Position numbers and translations under genes: made by a program. Shown here piece after piece: positions 23,035 to 33,977 of a stretch of 64,000 nucleotides of DNA. Location: NCBI GenBank assembly GCA_019096065.1, contig JAGUCH010000007.1, positions 456,501 to 520,500 on the forward strand, read 5' to 3'. The notes beneath the pieces are model-generated. The model had not been told where the DNA came from. It saw only the letters and a list, made by a program, of their open reading frames with translations, and ran no database searches. The number at the start of each line of letters is the position of its first letter. Within the stretch, counting starts at the first letter, position 1. Origin of the DNA: Paracyclopina nana (Eukaryota > Arthropoda > Copepoda > Cyclopoida > Cyclopettidae).

Positions 23035-23197
23035 TCTTTTTTAATTTCATAAGCAAATCACCAAAATGGTCAGGAAAGGAGATATGCAGTGCCAAACGTT
23101 ATATTGAATTGTTACATATGTTTTGCTACTTGAAAAATATCCCTCTATATCTCTTTTCCTGGCCATCCTAGCAGATTGCTTATGAAATTAAAAAAGT
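23035..23197. repeat. Hairpin-forming inverted repeat, about 160 bases
   Basis: The arms 23037-23089 and 23143-23197 are inverted copies. TTTAATTTCATAAGC begins the left arm and GCTTATGAAATTAAAAA ends the right arm, and both carry (T)GGYCAGGAAA(A/G)GAGATAT. The loop is about 50 bases. It could be a small non-autonomous element or an RNA hairpin if transcribed. Confidence 0.7.
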
Positions 23198-24044
23198 TAG
23201 ATCTGTCAATTTAGGCCGGGTTATTCTAGTGCATGAAACCAATAAAACGAAGTGCTACTGAGCTAGAAATTTTTCAGAATTCTATGTTATGGGCAGCCAT
23301 AGGCCAGGATTGTATTAACACCATGCCAGTCCCCAAGAAATAAGCTTTCAGAATATGTGAATTGTGCCTTTTACTCCTGTGCCTTTCTTCAAAAAGTGCC
23401 TTTTACCAGTACAAATGATTGAAAAGATTGACTAACAATTCAGAAAAATATCAGGCACCTCAAAATGTATGTTATTTTTATAATAAGAATTTTTAAAAGT
23501 TCCTCCAAATTTTTTTTTAGAGAAAAAACTAGTTTTGAGCCACTTTGATGTAGATGAACACCACATGAAAAGCTCTGGGAAATGATCTCATTATTCAAGT
23601 TAAAAAATAGTCATCCTCGAGCTCAGCCAAGTCTTCCAATTGTCGTGGCTGTTGCATATTCACGAAAATTGCTAATAGCAGCCAGCAGCGTTTTTGTGCA
23701 TTTCTATGGGACGTAATGATAATCGAGCATGCAACTGAATACTGAAAAAGCAAAGGCTTGTTACAAATAATGGAGAAATCTTGTTAGATTCGAGGCAATC
23801 GTCTCTTCATGGCCGCGGAAAAAAGGCCGAGGGGCTCAAGAATCTCCATTTCAACTTTTCCCACGTGCATAGCTATTTTTCACAGATAGTATGTATTTCT
23901 ATATAGTAGCTAGGGATCTTTAAAAGTGCATGCTTTTAAAAAAAACACCCATTGAGCCACTTTGGTCGTTTTGCCCGCGATAAATGCGCATCTGGAGACC
24001 TATCATCTTCAAACTGCTCCACTAAAAGCTATCCACGTTTTTTT

Positions 24045-25298
24045 AGTAAATATTAGGGCTCTGGAAGTTCCTTCGCGACTTCCTTTTACTACGTTATAGG
24101 GCAGCATACAGAGGCAACAGCTGACCCCATTTGGAACAGTTCGTGGGGCATTTTTACTAAGTGAAGTGTTCAAAATGAGTGCAGCTGATTTTCTCTATGG
24201 GCTACCATAAGTACTCATCTTAGACTGACTCTGTGCTAAAAATGAACAAAATTCATCCAGGGGAAGTTCCCTCAATTTTGCTGCTCCAAAGTTAACCCCT
24301 AAAATTCTCATTTTGCCCCTTGGAGCACAGTGGGCATGCAAGGTGACAACTTTTGACCCAATTCCAAAGACACCCTTAGGGGGCCCAACAATGGCCAAAA
24401 AATGGGTAGAAAAAAGTTGCTTCATATGGCTGTGAGGGGGTCCAAAGTTTTACTACATAAGAATTTCCCAAAACTTTGAGGGCCAATATCTCCCCTCCCA
24501 GGGGCCCAAGGGCAAAACCTTTTGGCATGGTGACTATCTAGGGGTAGCCCCTCAAGATGGTCCATAAGATTTTCAAAATGCTCTCGGTGCTGCTAGAGTG
24601 ATTATGGAAAAATCTGCGAAGGCTTTTCGTAAATATTAGAGTTCCAGAAATTCCTCCGCGACTTCCTTGTACTACGTTATAGCCCCTGCCGTCGAGGGTA
24701 AATAGCGCCCCCTATTGTGAAAATAGAGCTAGTATCAACGCAGCGGCGTAGCAAAGGGAAATAAGGATTTTTGAGTTTTTCTTGAGACCTATGGAGTATT
24801 TTCGAAAATGATGAAAGTAAACTCATTAGTATTTTAATCAACAGCAAATTTTGGTAAAAAATCTCTGTTTGTGCATGGCATATTCACCCAAGAACTCAAT
24901 ATCAATTGGAACTATGCTTTTGGCAAAAAAGAAAATTCTCTGAAAACACTAACATTTTGCAAATGTCTTCAAATGACTGCTCATGTTTGGTTTTATGCCA
25001 CAATATCATCAGTTTTTATATGAAAGCAAATGGAAAAGGAGCTGCATTCAGAGGCCTAAGATCAGCGGAGGAATTTTCAGAAACGCAGGAAATGAGCTCC
25101 CTCTATATTTTCTAACGCTCAAATGCAAGGCTTATAGGGTAACATACAGAGGCAACAGCTGACCTCATTTGGAACAGTGCGTGGGGGATTTTTACTAAGT
25201 GAAGTGTTCAAAATGAGTGCAGCTGATTTTCTCTATGGTCTACCCTAAAACGTATAGTACTACGCAGTCGCGGAGGAACATCCAGAACCCTAGTAAAT
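24045..25298. mobile_element. Inverted-repeat element with internal direct repeats
   Basis: The outer end at 24045-24100 (AGTAAATATTAGGGCTCTGG, then CGCGACTTCC, then ACTACGTTATAGGG) reappears inverted at 25245-25298. Just inside the two ends, 24094-24207 and 25132-25246 are direct copies of about 115 bases, offset 1,038. A third forward copy of the end sequence lies inside at 24629-24682, which suggests a nested or partly duplicated element. No transposase frame was seen, so it is non-autonomous or decayed. Confidence 0.68.
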
Positions 25299-26683
25299 AT
25301 GGAAATGAGCAGCAGCCTTCTTTTTCATGCGTGCAAACCAAGTAATTAGCTAATCTTAACTACTCTCAAAAAATAGTGTTTATCTGCAATTTCGCAGGCT
25401 TAATGTGACGTTCATCTACGCTTCTTTTTCTTAACTTTGTTGGCTTACCTTATGAAAAACGTCGTTGCCTAAAATAGCTATTCTAGGGTTGACCAAACTG
25501 ATTAAATAAGCCATCAAAACTTGCCAAGGCATCAGGATAAATATAGTGTTTTAGTCTACCCTAACTGGCAGGCTTTACCCGCTCCTTATATTAGGATAGG
25601 CTAAACCAAAGTAATTCTTGAAGTGAAACTCTCAACTGGAGGCAACGCAAATTTCACCAACCCTAGCTAGCCGGCGCTTAACTCGTTAGACTCGCTTGCC
25701 CAATTCTTAAATGAACAGAGCATAATCTTCTGACATGACATTAGATACACAAAGGAAAATTTAGAGGTTTTGTAAAGTCATACTTCAATTGTGAAGAGCT
25801 AGACTATAAATTTGTCAGTAAGTGAAACTGTGAATAACGGTCAGAGTTTGTAGATGAACGGCACACAAATGAAGGCTTCATTTTCTGGCTACCCGCTGGT
25901 ATTATTGCAATGGTATAGTGGTAAATAGTAGTACAAAAAGCCTTTGAAGGCTTGATATGCTTCCCTTAGGAGAGATTGGTGTTGAAACTGGATACATACT
26001 TGTCAACTTTCCTTACATTGATGTATTGTATTTTTATCAGCTGTTTATGCCACTTAACTCGTCTCACCGAATTCCGCCAGCAATCAATCTCCAGCAGAAA
26101 TTGACACTTTTCCCCACTCTCAATCCAGCTATTAGCCTAAATTATTTTATATTCCAATAAGTTTTACCCAATTTGAGCTGGGTATCTTTAAGTTACTTGA
26201 AGCCAGACGAGATCATGGCAATGTAAGAAATGCCAGAAATTACGTGTCTGGTGTCTGGATATTCTATTCATTTTGGCTAAAACCATCAATTTTCATTAAC
26301 TACAGCTTTTAAAAATGGAAAGCCTTTTTTTTATGACATCACAATATAGCCATAATTACTCCAGCAGGCAAAATATCACTTTATAGCTCAGAAAAAAGTT
26401 TATTTCGGTCACTTGGCCTAATTTAGCCATTGCAATAAGCACTAATTATTTCATTATCTCATGGCACACATGGTTGTAGCATGCACGAATTGAGCTTATG
26501 GGGCGTGACCATACAGTGTACTTATATGGTGCATTTAGACCTCTGGCCTCGGCTCATTCTGTCTTTGCGGCCTCGGCGAGGCCGCGCCACACATGCTCAA
26601 GCTTGGCTCGAGTCGGTATTCCACCGCTGAAGAGGACGGAGGCCGAAAAAAGTAAACTTGGATATGAAGAAGTTTTAAAAAAT

Positions 26684-29600
26684 ATGGCCTTTCTCCTTTT
26701 CCTCTTGGTCGGCCTCGCGGCGAGGCCGAGCCTCGGCCTCGGAGTCTCGGAAAACATCATTTGCGGCTCAAGCATTCCTACCTATGTCTGCTTGCCCAGG
26801 AACTACTCCAGCATGGACATTCCGCTGGTGGATCAGCCCAACCACATTGGCATTGAAATCCACATTTCCGACGTGCTCAAGATCAATGACAGGGACTTCA
26901 GCATCACCTTTTCGCTCTACTTCAATGTGCAGTGGAAAGAGCCGCGCCTCCACATTGATCCATCCTTCTTCCAAAACAGGTGAGGCCGCCTCGCAACTTT
27001 TCAAATCTACCTCACGCAACCTTTCCTACTTTTATTAGAATTATTCCAACGAAAGTCTTGAGCTTTGTTGGAGATTGATTTTTCTTGGGCAATTTTAAAA
27101 ATTGAGAGCAGAATGTGAAGCTTAATATTCTTGATAATTACTAATTATTTTTTGGGTGTTTTTAAAGTGATTTAATAGTGTTTCGAAGGTGTTTTGAAGG
27201 CTTTTTTAAAGGTGTCTTGAAAGTTTTAGTAAGGTTTTTCTAGGTGTCTTGAAGGTATTTTAAAGGTGCTTTGAACGTGTTTTAAATGAGTTTTGAAGGA
27301 ATTTTGAAGGTGTTTTAAAGGTACTTTAAAGGTGTTTTATAGGTGGTTTAAAGGTGCTTAAAAGGTGTGTTAAATGCGTTTGAAAGTGTTTTTATTAAAA
27401 AATGAGTTTTGAAGGAATTTTGAAGGTGTTTTTAAAGTATTTTAAATGCGTTTTGAACGTGTTGATAAGGTGTTTAGAAGGTGGTTTGAAGGCATTTCTA
27501 TGAAGGTGTATTAAAGGGGAAAATCAGTGTTTTGGAAAAATGGCACACGTTTAAGTTTAGTGATACTAACAAATTGATATAGCTAATACTAATTTATAGA
27601 TATTTGTTGCAATTTTAAAATGTTTGCAGATCTTCAGATGATGACCAACTTCAACCGGTTGATCTCAACCTTATCAATGACTTGTGGGTGCCAAATGTGT
27701 TTATATACAACCTGAAGACTTTCAAGGTAAGAGCTAATGATATGTTACACTAACTACACTAGGCAAAAAATAGGACAAACTCAATAATCGATGACAACTA
27801 CTGCTAATGAAAAATGCACAACCACGCAAAAGTAGATGTTGTACTGTAGCTTGAAAATCGATCACATTTGGCTGTTTCCGAATTTGAAACATTTTTCACT
27901 TGTGGAACAAGACACTATTGCATTTTGCCCATGTTTCTACAAAATTCATGCCAACAACAACAGCTCCTCTTGTACTTTTCATTAATTTTTGATTATGTGG
28001 CTCTCAAGAAGACACACTCATAATGTGTGTGTTTATGTACACTCACACACGTTTTATAGGTCACATTATTCTCCAAGGCAAAATTGGTACATTTTCTCAA
28101 AGTCTCTCTCTACATTATAAAGTCATGCAAGTTAAAAATCCAGGGCATTAACCACACACATTAGATCCTAGTGATAAATGGTTGTGCAAAAAAGTGTGCG
28201 AAATTCCACTTTTTCACACTTTAATTTGGCTGAATTTTCATAGTTTTGTCTCATTTCACAATTGCACGTTATAACAGCCTGAAACGAGTTTTGTTATTTG
28301 TTTACATTCCGCTTTGTTGACATTTCCGTTTCCCGCCACGTGGTCGACGGTTTTGACAAGTAAACAAAAACTTGACTTGCTCAGATAAATTAAGGAGGTT
28401 CTCTATTTTCATTTGTGTAAAAGCAAAACGTGAATAAATGGAAAGCCTTCCTACAAATCTGGGGGAAAATGTCCTACTGCCACATTTTCTTTTGGTTTTT
28501 ATGACAGATTACTTTAATCACCAAAAAGATGGCCTCCCTCACGTCACGTCAGTGAGCCACATAAATAATCTTTTTCTTCCAAACGTCTCCAGCATAAATT
28601 CCAAAGCATATTCAAGAGCTGTATTCACTTTTTTTGAGGGGAAAATCGAGTGAGCAAAAATGTCAAAGAGAATGACTTCAGGTCATAATTTCTCATTGAC
28701 AAATGGCCACTTCATAAATCAAAGCTGGAGAGAACTCTTTAGGTATGCAGCTTAATATGTTTATAATTTTATAGGTTATTGATGTTCTGTCAAAACTTGC
28801 TGGATTGTGGGTGAACGCCAAAAATGAAATCATGTATTCACAAGCTTCGCAAATCACCTTCATTTGTCCAATGATTTTCAACTACTTCCCATTGGACACT
28901 CAGGTATGACATGAGCTCATCAGAGGCCTTAGGACTTTAACTACTCTTTGGGAAATGCTTCAGGTCTGCAAGTTCCAAGTTGGCTCCTATTCCTACAACA
29001 TGGAAAAGATGATTTTTGCTGTGACTCAGCTAGGATATGCTCACACTTCAAGGTATGTTGTTGGCTTAGGGAAAAAAGCAGCCTTTTGCCATTGTTTTTG
29101 TCACTTTGTCCTGGGAAGAAAGCTTCCAGCCTATACAATAAAACTGCTGCTGCAGTGTTCAATTTTGCTGCCAAGCTTCCTAAAAAAATGGGTAAATCGT
29201 TATGCACTCAACAAAGCCCATTCATTTTTGTGCAACCCATCCATAAAAGACAATCTTCATTATCATGAAAGGGGGTAAACAAATCACCACGTGGCCTTAG
29301 CTTTTGCTTTCACCTTTTGGGCCTCAATCAATAACATGGCTAAATGCAGGTTGGCTCACACTTTGAAAGCCAGCAAAAACTGCTTTGAATGAGTTAATTG
29401 TTAACTACTAACCTGCCATGATTAATCAAAAAGGTGTGTGCAGTACACATGAAATGAATCCAGAATGGGGAGCTGCTTTTCACTTGCCACTGCAGCCCAT
29501 TTTGAATTTTTCATAAATAGTTTTTAGCATTTTTAATCATTTTGCTGAGTGCTGGAAGCCACTATTTGCTGAGAATGATGAGCTCTTTTGCTGAGAGTTG

Positions 29601-32600
29601 CCTGAGAAGTGACTGCTAGTGGTTATTTGGTGAAAGTAGTCAGCTTTCATTTGCTGAGAGTTGCATGTCGGCTGTTATTTGCTGAGAATTGTTACCTGTT
29701 ATTAGCTGAGAATTTTCAGCTGCTATTTGCTGAGAATAATAGGCTGTTATTTGCTGAGTGGTGTCAGTCAGAAATTACTGAGAGCTGTCAAAAGCCATTG
29801 CTGAGAGCTGCCACTTTTTAATTGTTGAGAGATGTCACTTGGTAATTGCTGAGAGTTGTCACTAGGTAATTACTGAGAGTTGTCAGCTGTTGTTAGTTGA
29901 AAGTTGTTAAATGTTATTTCTGAGAGCTGCCAAATATTATTTCTGAGAGTTGTCAGCTAACATATGTAATACTAGTGCATTTAAAGTATTAGCTTTGTTG
30001 TGCAAAAATTAATGTGCACCTCATTTTCTTTGTTTTTTTCTTCTCTTCACACTCTACAAATGAGAAGCTTTGCATCTGAAAGTAGTCTTTTAACACGGTA
30101 ATAACTCCGAGAGCACTTTTTAACTGGTCCCCTTTTTCCACCATGCCCCAGCCCTGCAGAAAAACCTATTAAATTAAAATTACAGCAACTTTGTAGCTCT
30201 AAAAGTCTTATTTTAAGTACAGTGTCTTAAGTGCTTACTCTAGACATGAAAAAAATATAGTACTAATTGCAAGTTATATCAATATCATAGCTATGAAACA
30301 ACAACATTAAGCACACATGCTACCCACTTCTACACACAGAATTGACCACAAACTGCAAGCACAGAGGGTAATAATTCTTCAGCTGCAACAATAGTATGCT
30401 TTACTTTTTAAAAGAGTGTTTGAGTGCAGCACCAATCATGAACAAATATTGCATGAAGTATGGCAATGGCTCCAACCATTCTAGCTCATAACTTTTAAAC
30501 TATTTGCCAAAATAATACTAGTAATACACTACTTACTATATCTGAGTATTGAACTGAAATTTGTCCTAGTTCTTATGTATAGTGAGTATCAGCTGCATGA
30601 CTAATGGCTCTAAATTAAGCATTTGTGCCTTCCCCCATTTCCAAAAGCCACAACATGTCTTCAAGCAGCAAATAAATCAAGCTGCCAATCTAGAGTGAAA
30701 GGCAAAGTTGGGACAAGCAGCAGCTCCCCTATTATGGAATGCTTTCACTTTTTGCTAAATATTTATTTTTGGCTACTTACTAAGTATGCCACTAAATTGG
30801 CTGAGGTTGCATATTCCCTGCTTAAAAGTGTGGCCATGGACTTGCCTAAAAAGCCCAGATTTTTGTACTAGGTCAATTGTGCTGGATTATGACATCACCA
30901 TCAAGAAGTTGAGGAATGCTGACCAGATTTTTGTTGGTGGGGCCTTGGGCAATTACAGCTTGGCTGGCTTTGAGATGATCCTCAACAGACATGTTTCACA
31001 TTACATCATCAATTACTATCTGCCCTCAGGGCTGTTTGTGGTTGTCTCGTGGATCTCCTTCCTGGTTCCAGCTGACATAATTCCTGGTAAGAATCTGCAT
31101 TAGAGCTGATTGTGCTCACTTGGCCAGAGAGGAATAGAAAGTGAGACAATAGGGCTGGTAATGACTCAGTTTGACTTTTCTCAGCTTAATGTGGAGCAGA
31201 ACCTAGATGAACTGATGCAGCTTTTTTCTCTTACCCATCAATATTGATGAGAACTTTCATCTTGTCAAAAACCATTTACCATTTAGGACTTGATCACTTT
31301 ACTGAGCTTTTTGCAGTTTTGGCTTAACTCATGCAGGTCTCTTCTGTGTAGTGAGAATGTGTCTCAGTAAATAGCCACTTGAAACTTGGTCCATTTCTAA
31401 TACCTGATTTGGCTTTGCTGTCAATGTAATGGTCAATTTCGTCAGTCTCAGTGACTCAACTTTTTGCCAAGTACTCTAAGCATAGCTGAGTGCACCTGAG
31501 TTGGTATTCTCAGTTGACTGAGCATAGCTCATCATAACTGAGTTTGAAATCTCAGTGAATACAACTGAGATTAAAGCATGGGGACACTGAGCACAATTGG
31601 ATACATCTGAGTAAAAACTGTCATTTAAACTGAGCATAACAAAGCAACTCTTGAGTCTCACTTATCAGTGCACTGAGCATAACAGCATGCAAATCAGCCT
31701 AAATTCTCAGTATGCTGAGCATAACTGTGTACAACTCAGCTTAAATTCTCAGTAAACTGAGTAAGCTGAGTTCAAGTTGTCTTACTGAGCATAGCAATTC
31801 AGTTGCACACAAGCATGCTCAGTGTACAGAGAGTTTAAGCACATTGAGCTTACCATAACAAAACTCAGCTACTGAGACTCCCGTCTCAGTTTCTCAATAA
31901 ACAGTAGCAGGGGCTCACTGACTCCAGCTGTTAATGACTCAGTTTTCCCAAAATGATTGCTGGCTCAGCTTCCTCAGCATTGGCTGAGATAGAAAGTTTT
32001 GCATGTCACCTTGAAATGCCTTTCTGCTTTTCCTCCCTTTTCAACAAAGTTTCTAATTTTGCCTTCAGGCCGAATGGCGCTGCTGGTGACGCTCTTCCTC
32101 GTGCTGGTGAACATTTTCAACACGGTGACAACCAACACTCCAAAGGCCGAAGGCCTCACTGCCATTGAGGCGTGGATGCTATCATGTATACTATTTGTCT
32201 TCGCTGCTTTGACAGAATATGCCTGTTTACTGTTTGGCCGTGGCATGACCATTGATGAGCCACTAAGCACAGCAAGGTCTGGAGCTCAGAGATACAGCTC
32301 AGACCACGATTGGCTCGACACTGATCCCTGCAGGTACTGTCATCACAATTAGGTACATTTTCTTGATGTGGAATTGATCTGGGAAATAACTTGTGATACC
32401 TGAAGAAAAGTCCTCACTAATGATTTTTGATTTTTTATGGGAGATAGAGTAGGTGAACCTCACAAATTCCTTTGAGCCAGTGAAAAGTCAGTTGACAGTG
32501 ATGAAACGCTGAAGATAGGTGTGAAGCAGTGTAAGGAGTTGCAGGAGGTCCTTTCATTAACTTTAATTAGAGTTGCTCCTTAACTTTCTTAGCACCTGGG

Positions 32601-33473
32601 AAAGTGACAAGTGTTATGGCCCACCAATGTACTCAGTAAATATAAGTGCACTTCACAGCAGCTAATTATCATTAGAGTGAGCTGAGCAATTGTGAGCCGA
32701 ATTTCCTCATTGTCTAATTAAAAAGAGCTTTTGCAAATCATTTCTCAACAGCAGTTTTTAGCTTTGAAGCACTTTTATTTGAGTGACAAGTGATGAAAAA
32801 TGCAAAAATATCAAACTAAAAAGAAGCCATTTTACCAAAGGCTTTTTGCTCAGACACAATATTATTACAGTATATGCAATTGCAAATCATCAGGGCGCAT
32901 ATCCTCAAGTTGTGTCAGCCATTTTCCTCCTAGTGACAAAAAGCTCAGACAGACAAAGGAGATGATCCTGGCAAAAATTGCATTACATTCCGCAGTACAC
33001 AAATCTTGTGGCAATGTTTCCATCTGCTAATTTTTTTTTGCCATTTCATTGTCATGCCAGTATTCAAAAGGCCAAAAAAAGGGGAAAGCTCTCTTCTTTG
33101 CCTTAAATCCGGATTGCCTCTTTTCAGCCCAGTGACCCCAAATTGCACCAATAATCCCGGATCTGGAGAATCAGGGACCAATAATGGCGTGGAAATGAGC
33201 GAAATTGCCTCGAAGAGCGAAGAACTCACCGAATTGACCGAGCATTTGAGGAGGCAAACGCAAAAGCAAATCCGGCAGCCAATGAACATCCGGAGGAGGA
33301 ATTCGAGTCCGAGGAGAGCTCAAGCATTGGCAAGGCAAAAGCTGACGGAAAGATATGCCAAAATTGACCGCTTTTTCCTCGTGGCCTTTCCCCTGCTTTT
33401 CCTCCTGTTCAATTTGGTCTATTGGGTGGCTTACTACTTTGCTCATCCCGTGGTTGACATAGATGCCGAGTAA
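26684..33473 (+). CDS. Cys-loop ligand-gated anion channel, insect group-1 type
   Basis: Seven exons (26684-26979, 27630-27726, 28775-28903, 28964-29052, 30872-31086, 32069-32333, 33128-33473) give 478 residues. It is a pentameric plasma-membrane receptor channel. A signal peptide (MAFLLFLLVGLAARPSLG) leads the ligand-binding domain. NDLWVPNVFIYN precedes the Cys-loop, CPMIFNYFPLDTQVC (Cys about 162 and 176, 13 residues apart). M1 follows INYYLPSG, and M2 follows PGRMALLVTLFLVL, with Pro-Gly-Arg in place of the usual anion-channel Pro-Ala-Arg. M3, a long cytoplasmic loop rich in Arg, and M4 (DRFFLVAFPLLFLLFNLVYW) complete the fold. The wording resembles insect CG7589/CG6927/pHCl-2 (Hodor), where protons or zinc gate the channel. 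The ligand here is unknown. The start at 26684 gives the signal peptide; an in-frame ATG at 26498 would bury it. Confidence 0.9.
27161..27535 (+). repeat. Degenerate minisatellite in channel intron 1
   Basis: About twenty-five imperfect copies of a 12-16 base unit of the form AAGGTGTTTTGAAGG fill this part of the first intron. The copies drift in length and sequence. Confidence 0.8.
29530..29965 (+). repeat. Degenerate tandem repeat in channel intron 4
   Basis: About fifteen copies of a 20-30 base unit built on TTTGCTGAGAGTTGTCAG occur in the fourth intron. The unit is unrelated to the one in intron 1. Confidence 0.8.
31446..31985 (+). repeat. Degenerate tandem repeat in channel intron 5
   Basis: Many copies of a roughly 20-40 base unit containing ACTGAGCATAACTGAGT and CTCAGTAAACTGAG are spread over about 540 bases of the fifth intron. 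The unit is partly palindromic (CTCAG ... CTGAG). Confidence 0.72.
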
Positions 33474-33977
33474 TTAATTAGCATTAATTATAATCATTAG
33501 AGTTCTTCATCAACTTCACGCCTGCGGCTTTCTGCTATACATGCTACAAGTAGTAATGCTAATTTATTGTAACACTCATCAATCACGCCTTATTATATGC
33601 AAAAAGTCATGAAGAACAGAGTAGTATAGCATAGTATTATGAAATAGAGTGAATACCAATAAATCAACCAGCTGTACAGACTCATGAATCCATGGCAAAT
33701 CGCACGTTCCGAGTTGGGCTGGACTTTGGCGGCAAATTGGTCAAATCTTGGGCGGAAGCGGACAAACTTTTGTACTGATATCTGCAAATAGGCGAAAGTT
33801 TGGCCGTAAATCACCATTTCAACAAGTTTTGCCACCTTTCCTGCATTATAGCGCCCAAAATGTAAATAAAAAGCCGCAATGACGCATTATTTAGCGTCTT
33901 GTGTTCACATCTGGCAGCACTTTGGCCCCACTGCTCAGCAGCGCCCTCTATGAAAAAAAGTGGTCATTTTTCAAAAG
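33474..33977. other. Convergent 3' ends of the channel and ORF1p-like gene
   Basis: AATAAA at 33658-33663 is a plausible polyadenylation signal for the channel. TTTATT at 33563-33568 would serve the minus-strand gene. One CTCF-like core lies at 33941-33949. Confidence 0.45.

Larger units (their letters stand above)
21740..26683. other. 5 kb gene-free region with miniature elements
   Basis: No convincing gene is present. It holds short repeats with TTGCTGAGTTAAG and GCAAACTCAG near 22,635-22,735, a hairpin at 23035-23197, and a 1.25 kb inverted-repeat element at 24045-25298. A GAGGCC-rich, GC-richer block (26,520-26,680) just before the channel start codon probably contains the channel promoter and 5' UTR. 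Confidence 0.5.

Noticed and set aside
25905..25935. Sequence resembling a tRNA A box (TATAGTGGTAAA)
   Set aside because: No B box or cloverleaf follows at the right distance.
26498..26683. In-frame ATG at 26498 adding 62 residues to the channel
   Set aside because: It would place the signal peptide internally. The block is GAGGCC-rich and looks like promoter or 5' UTR.
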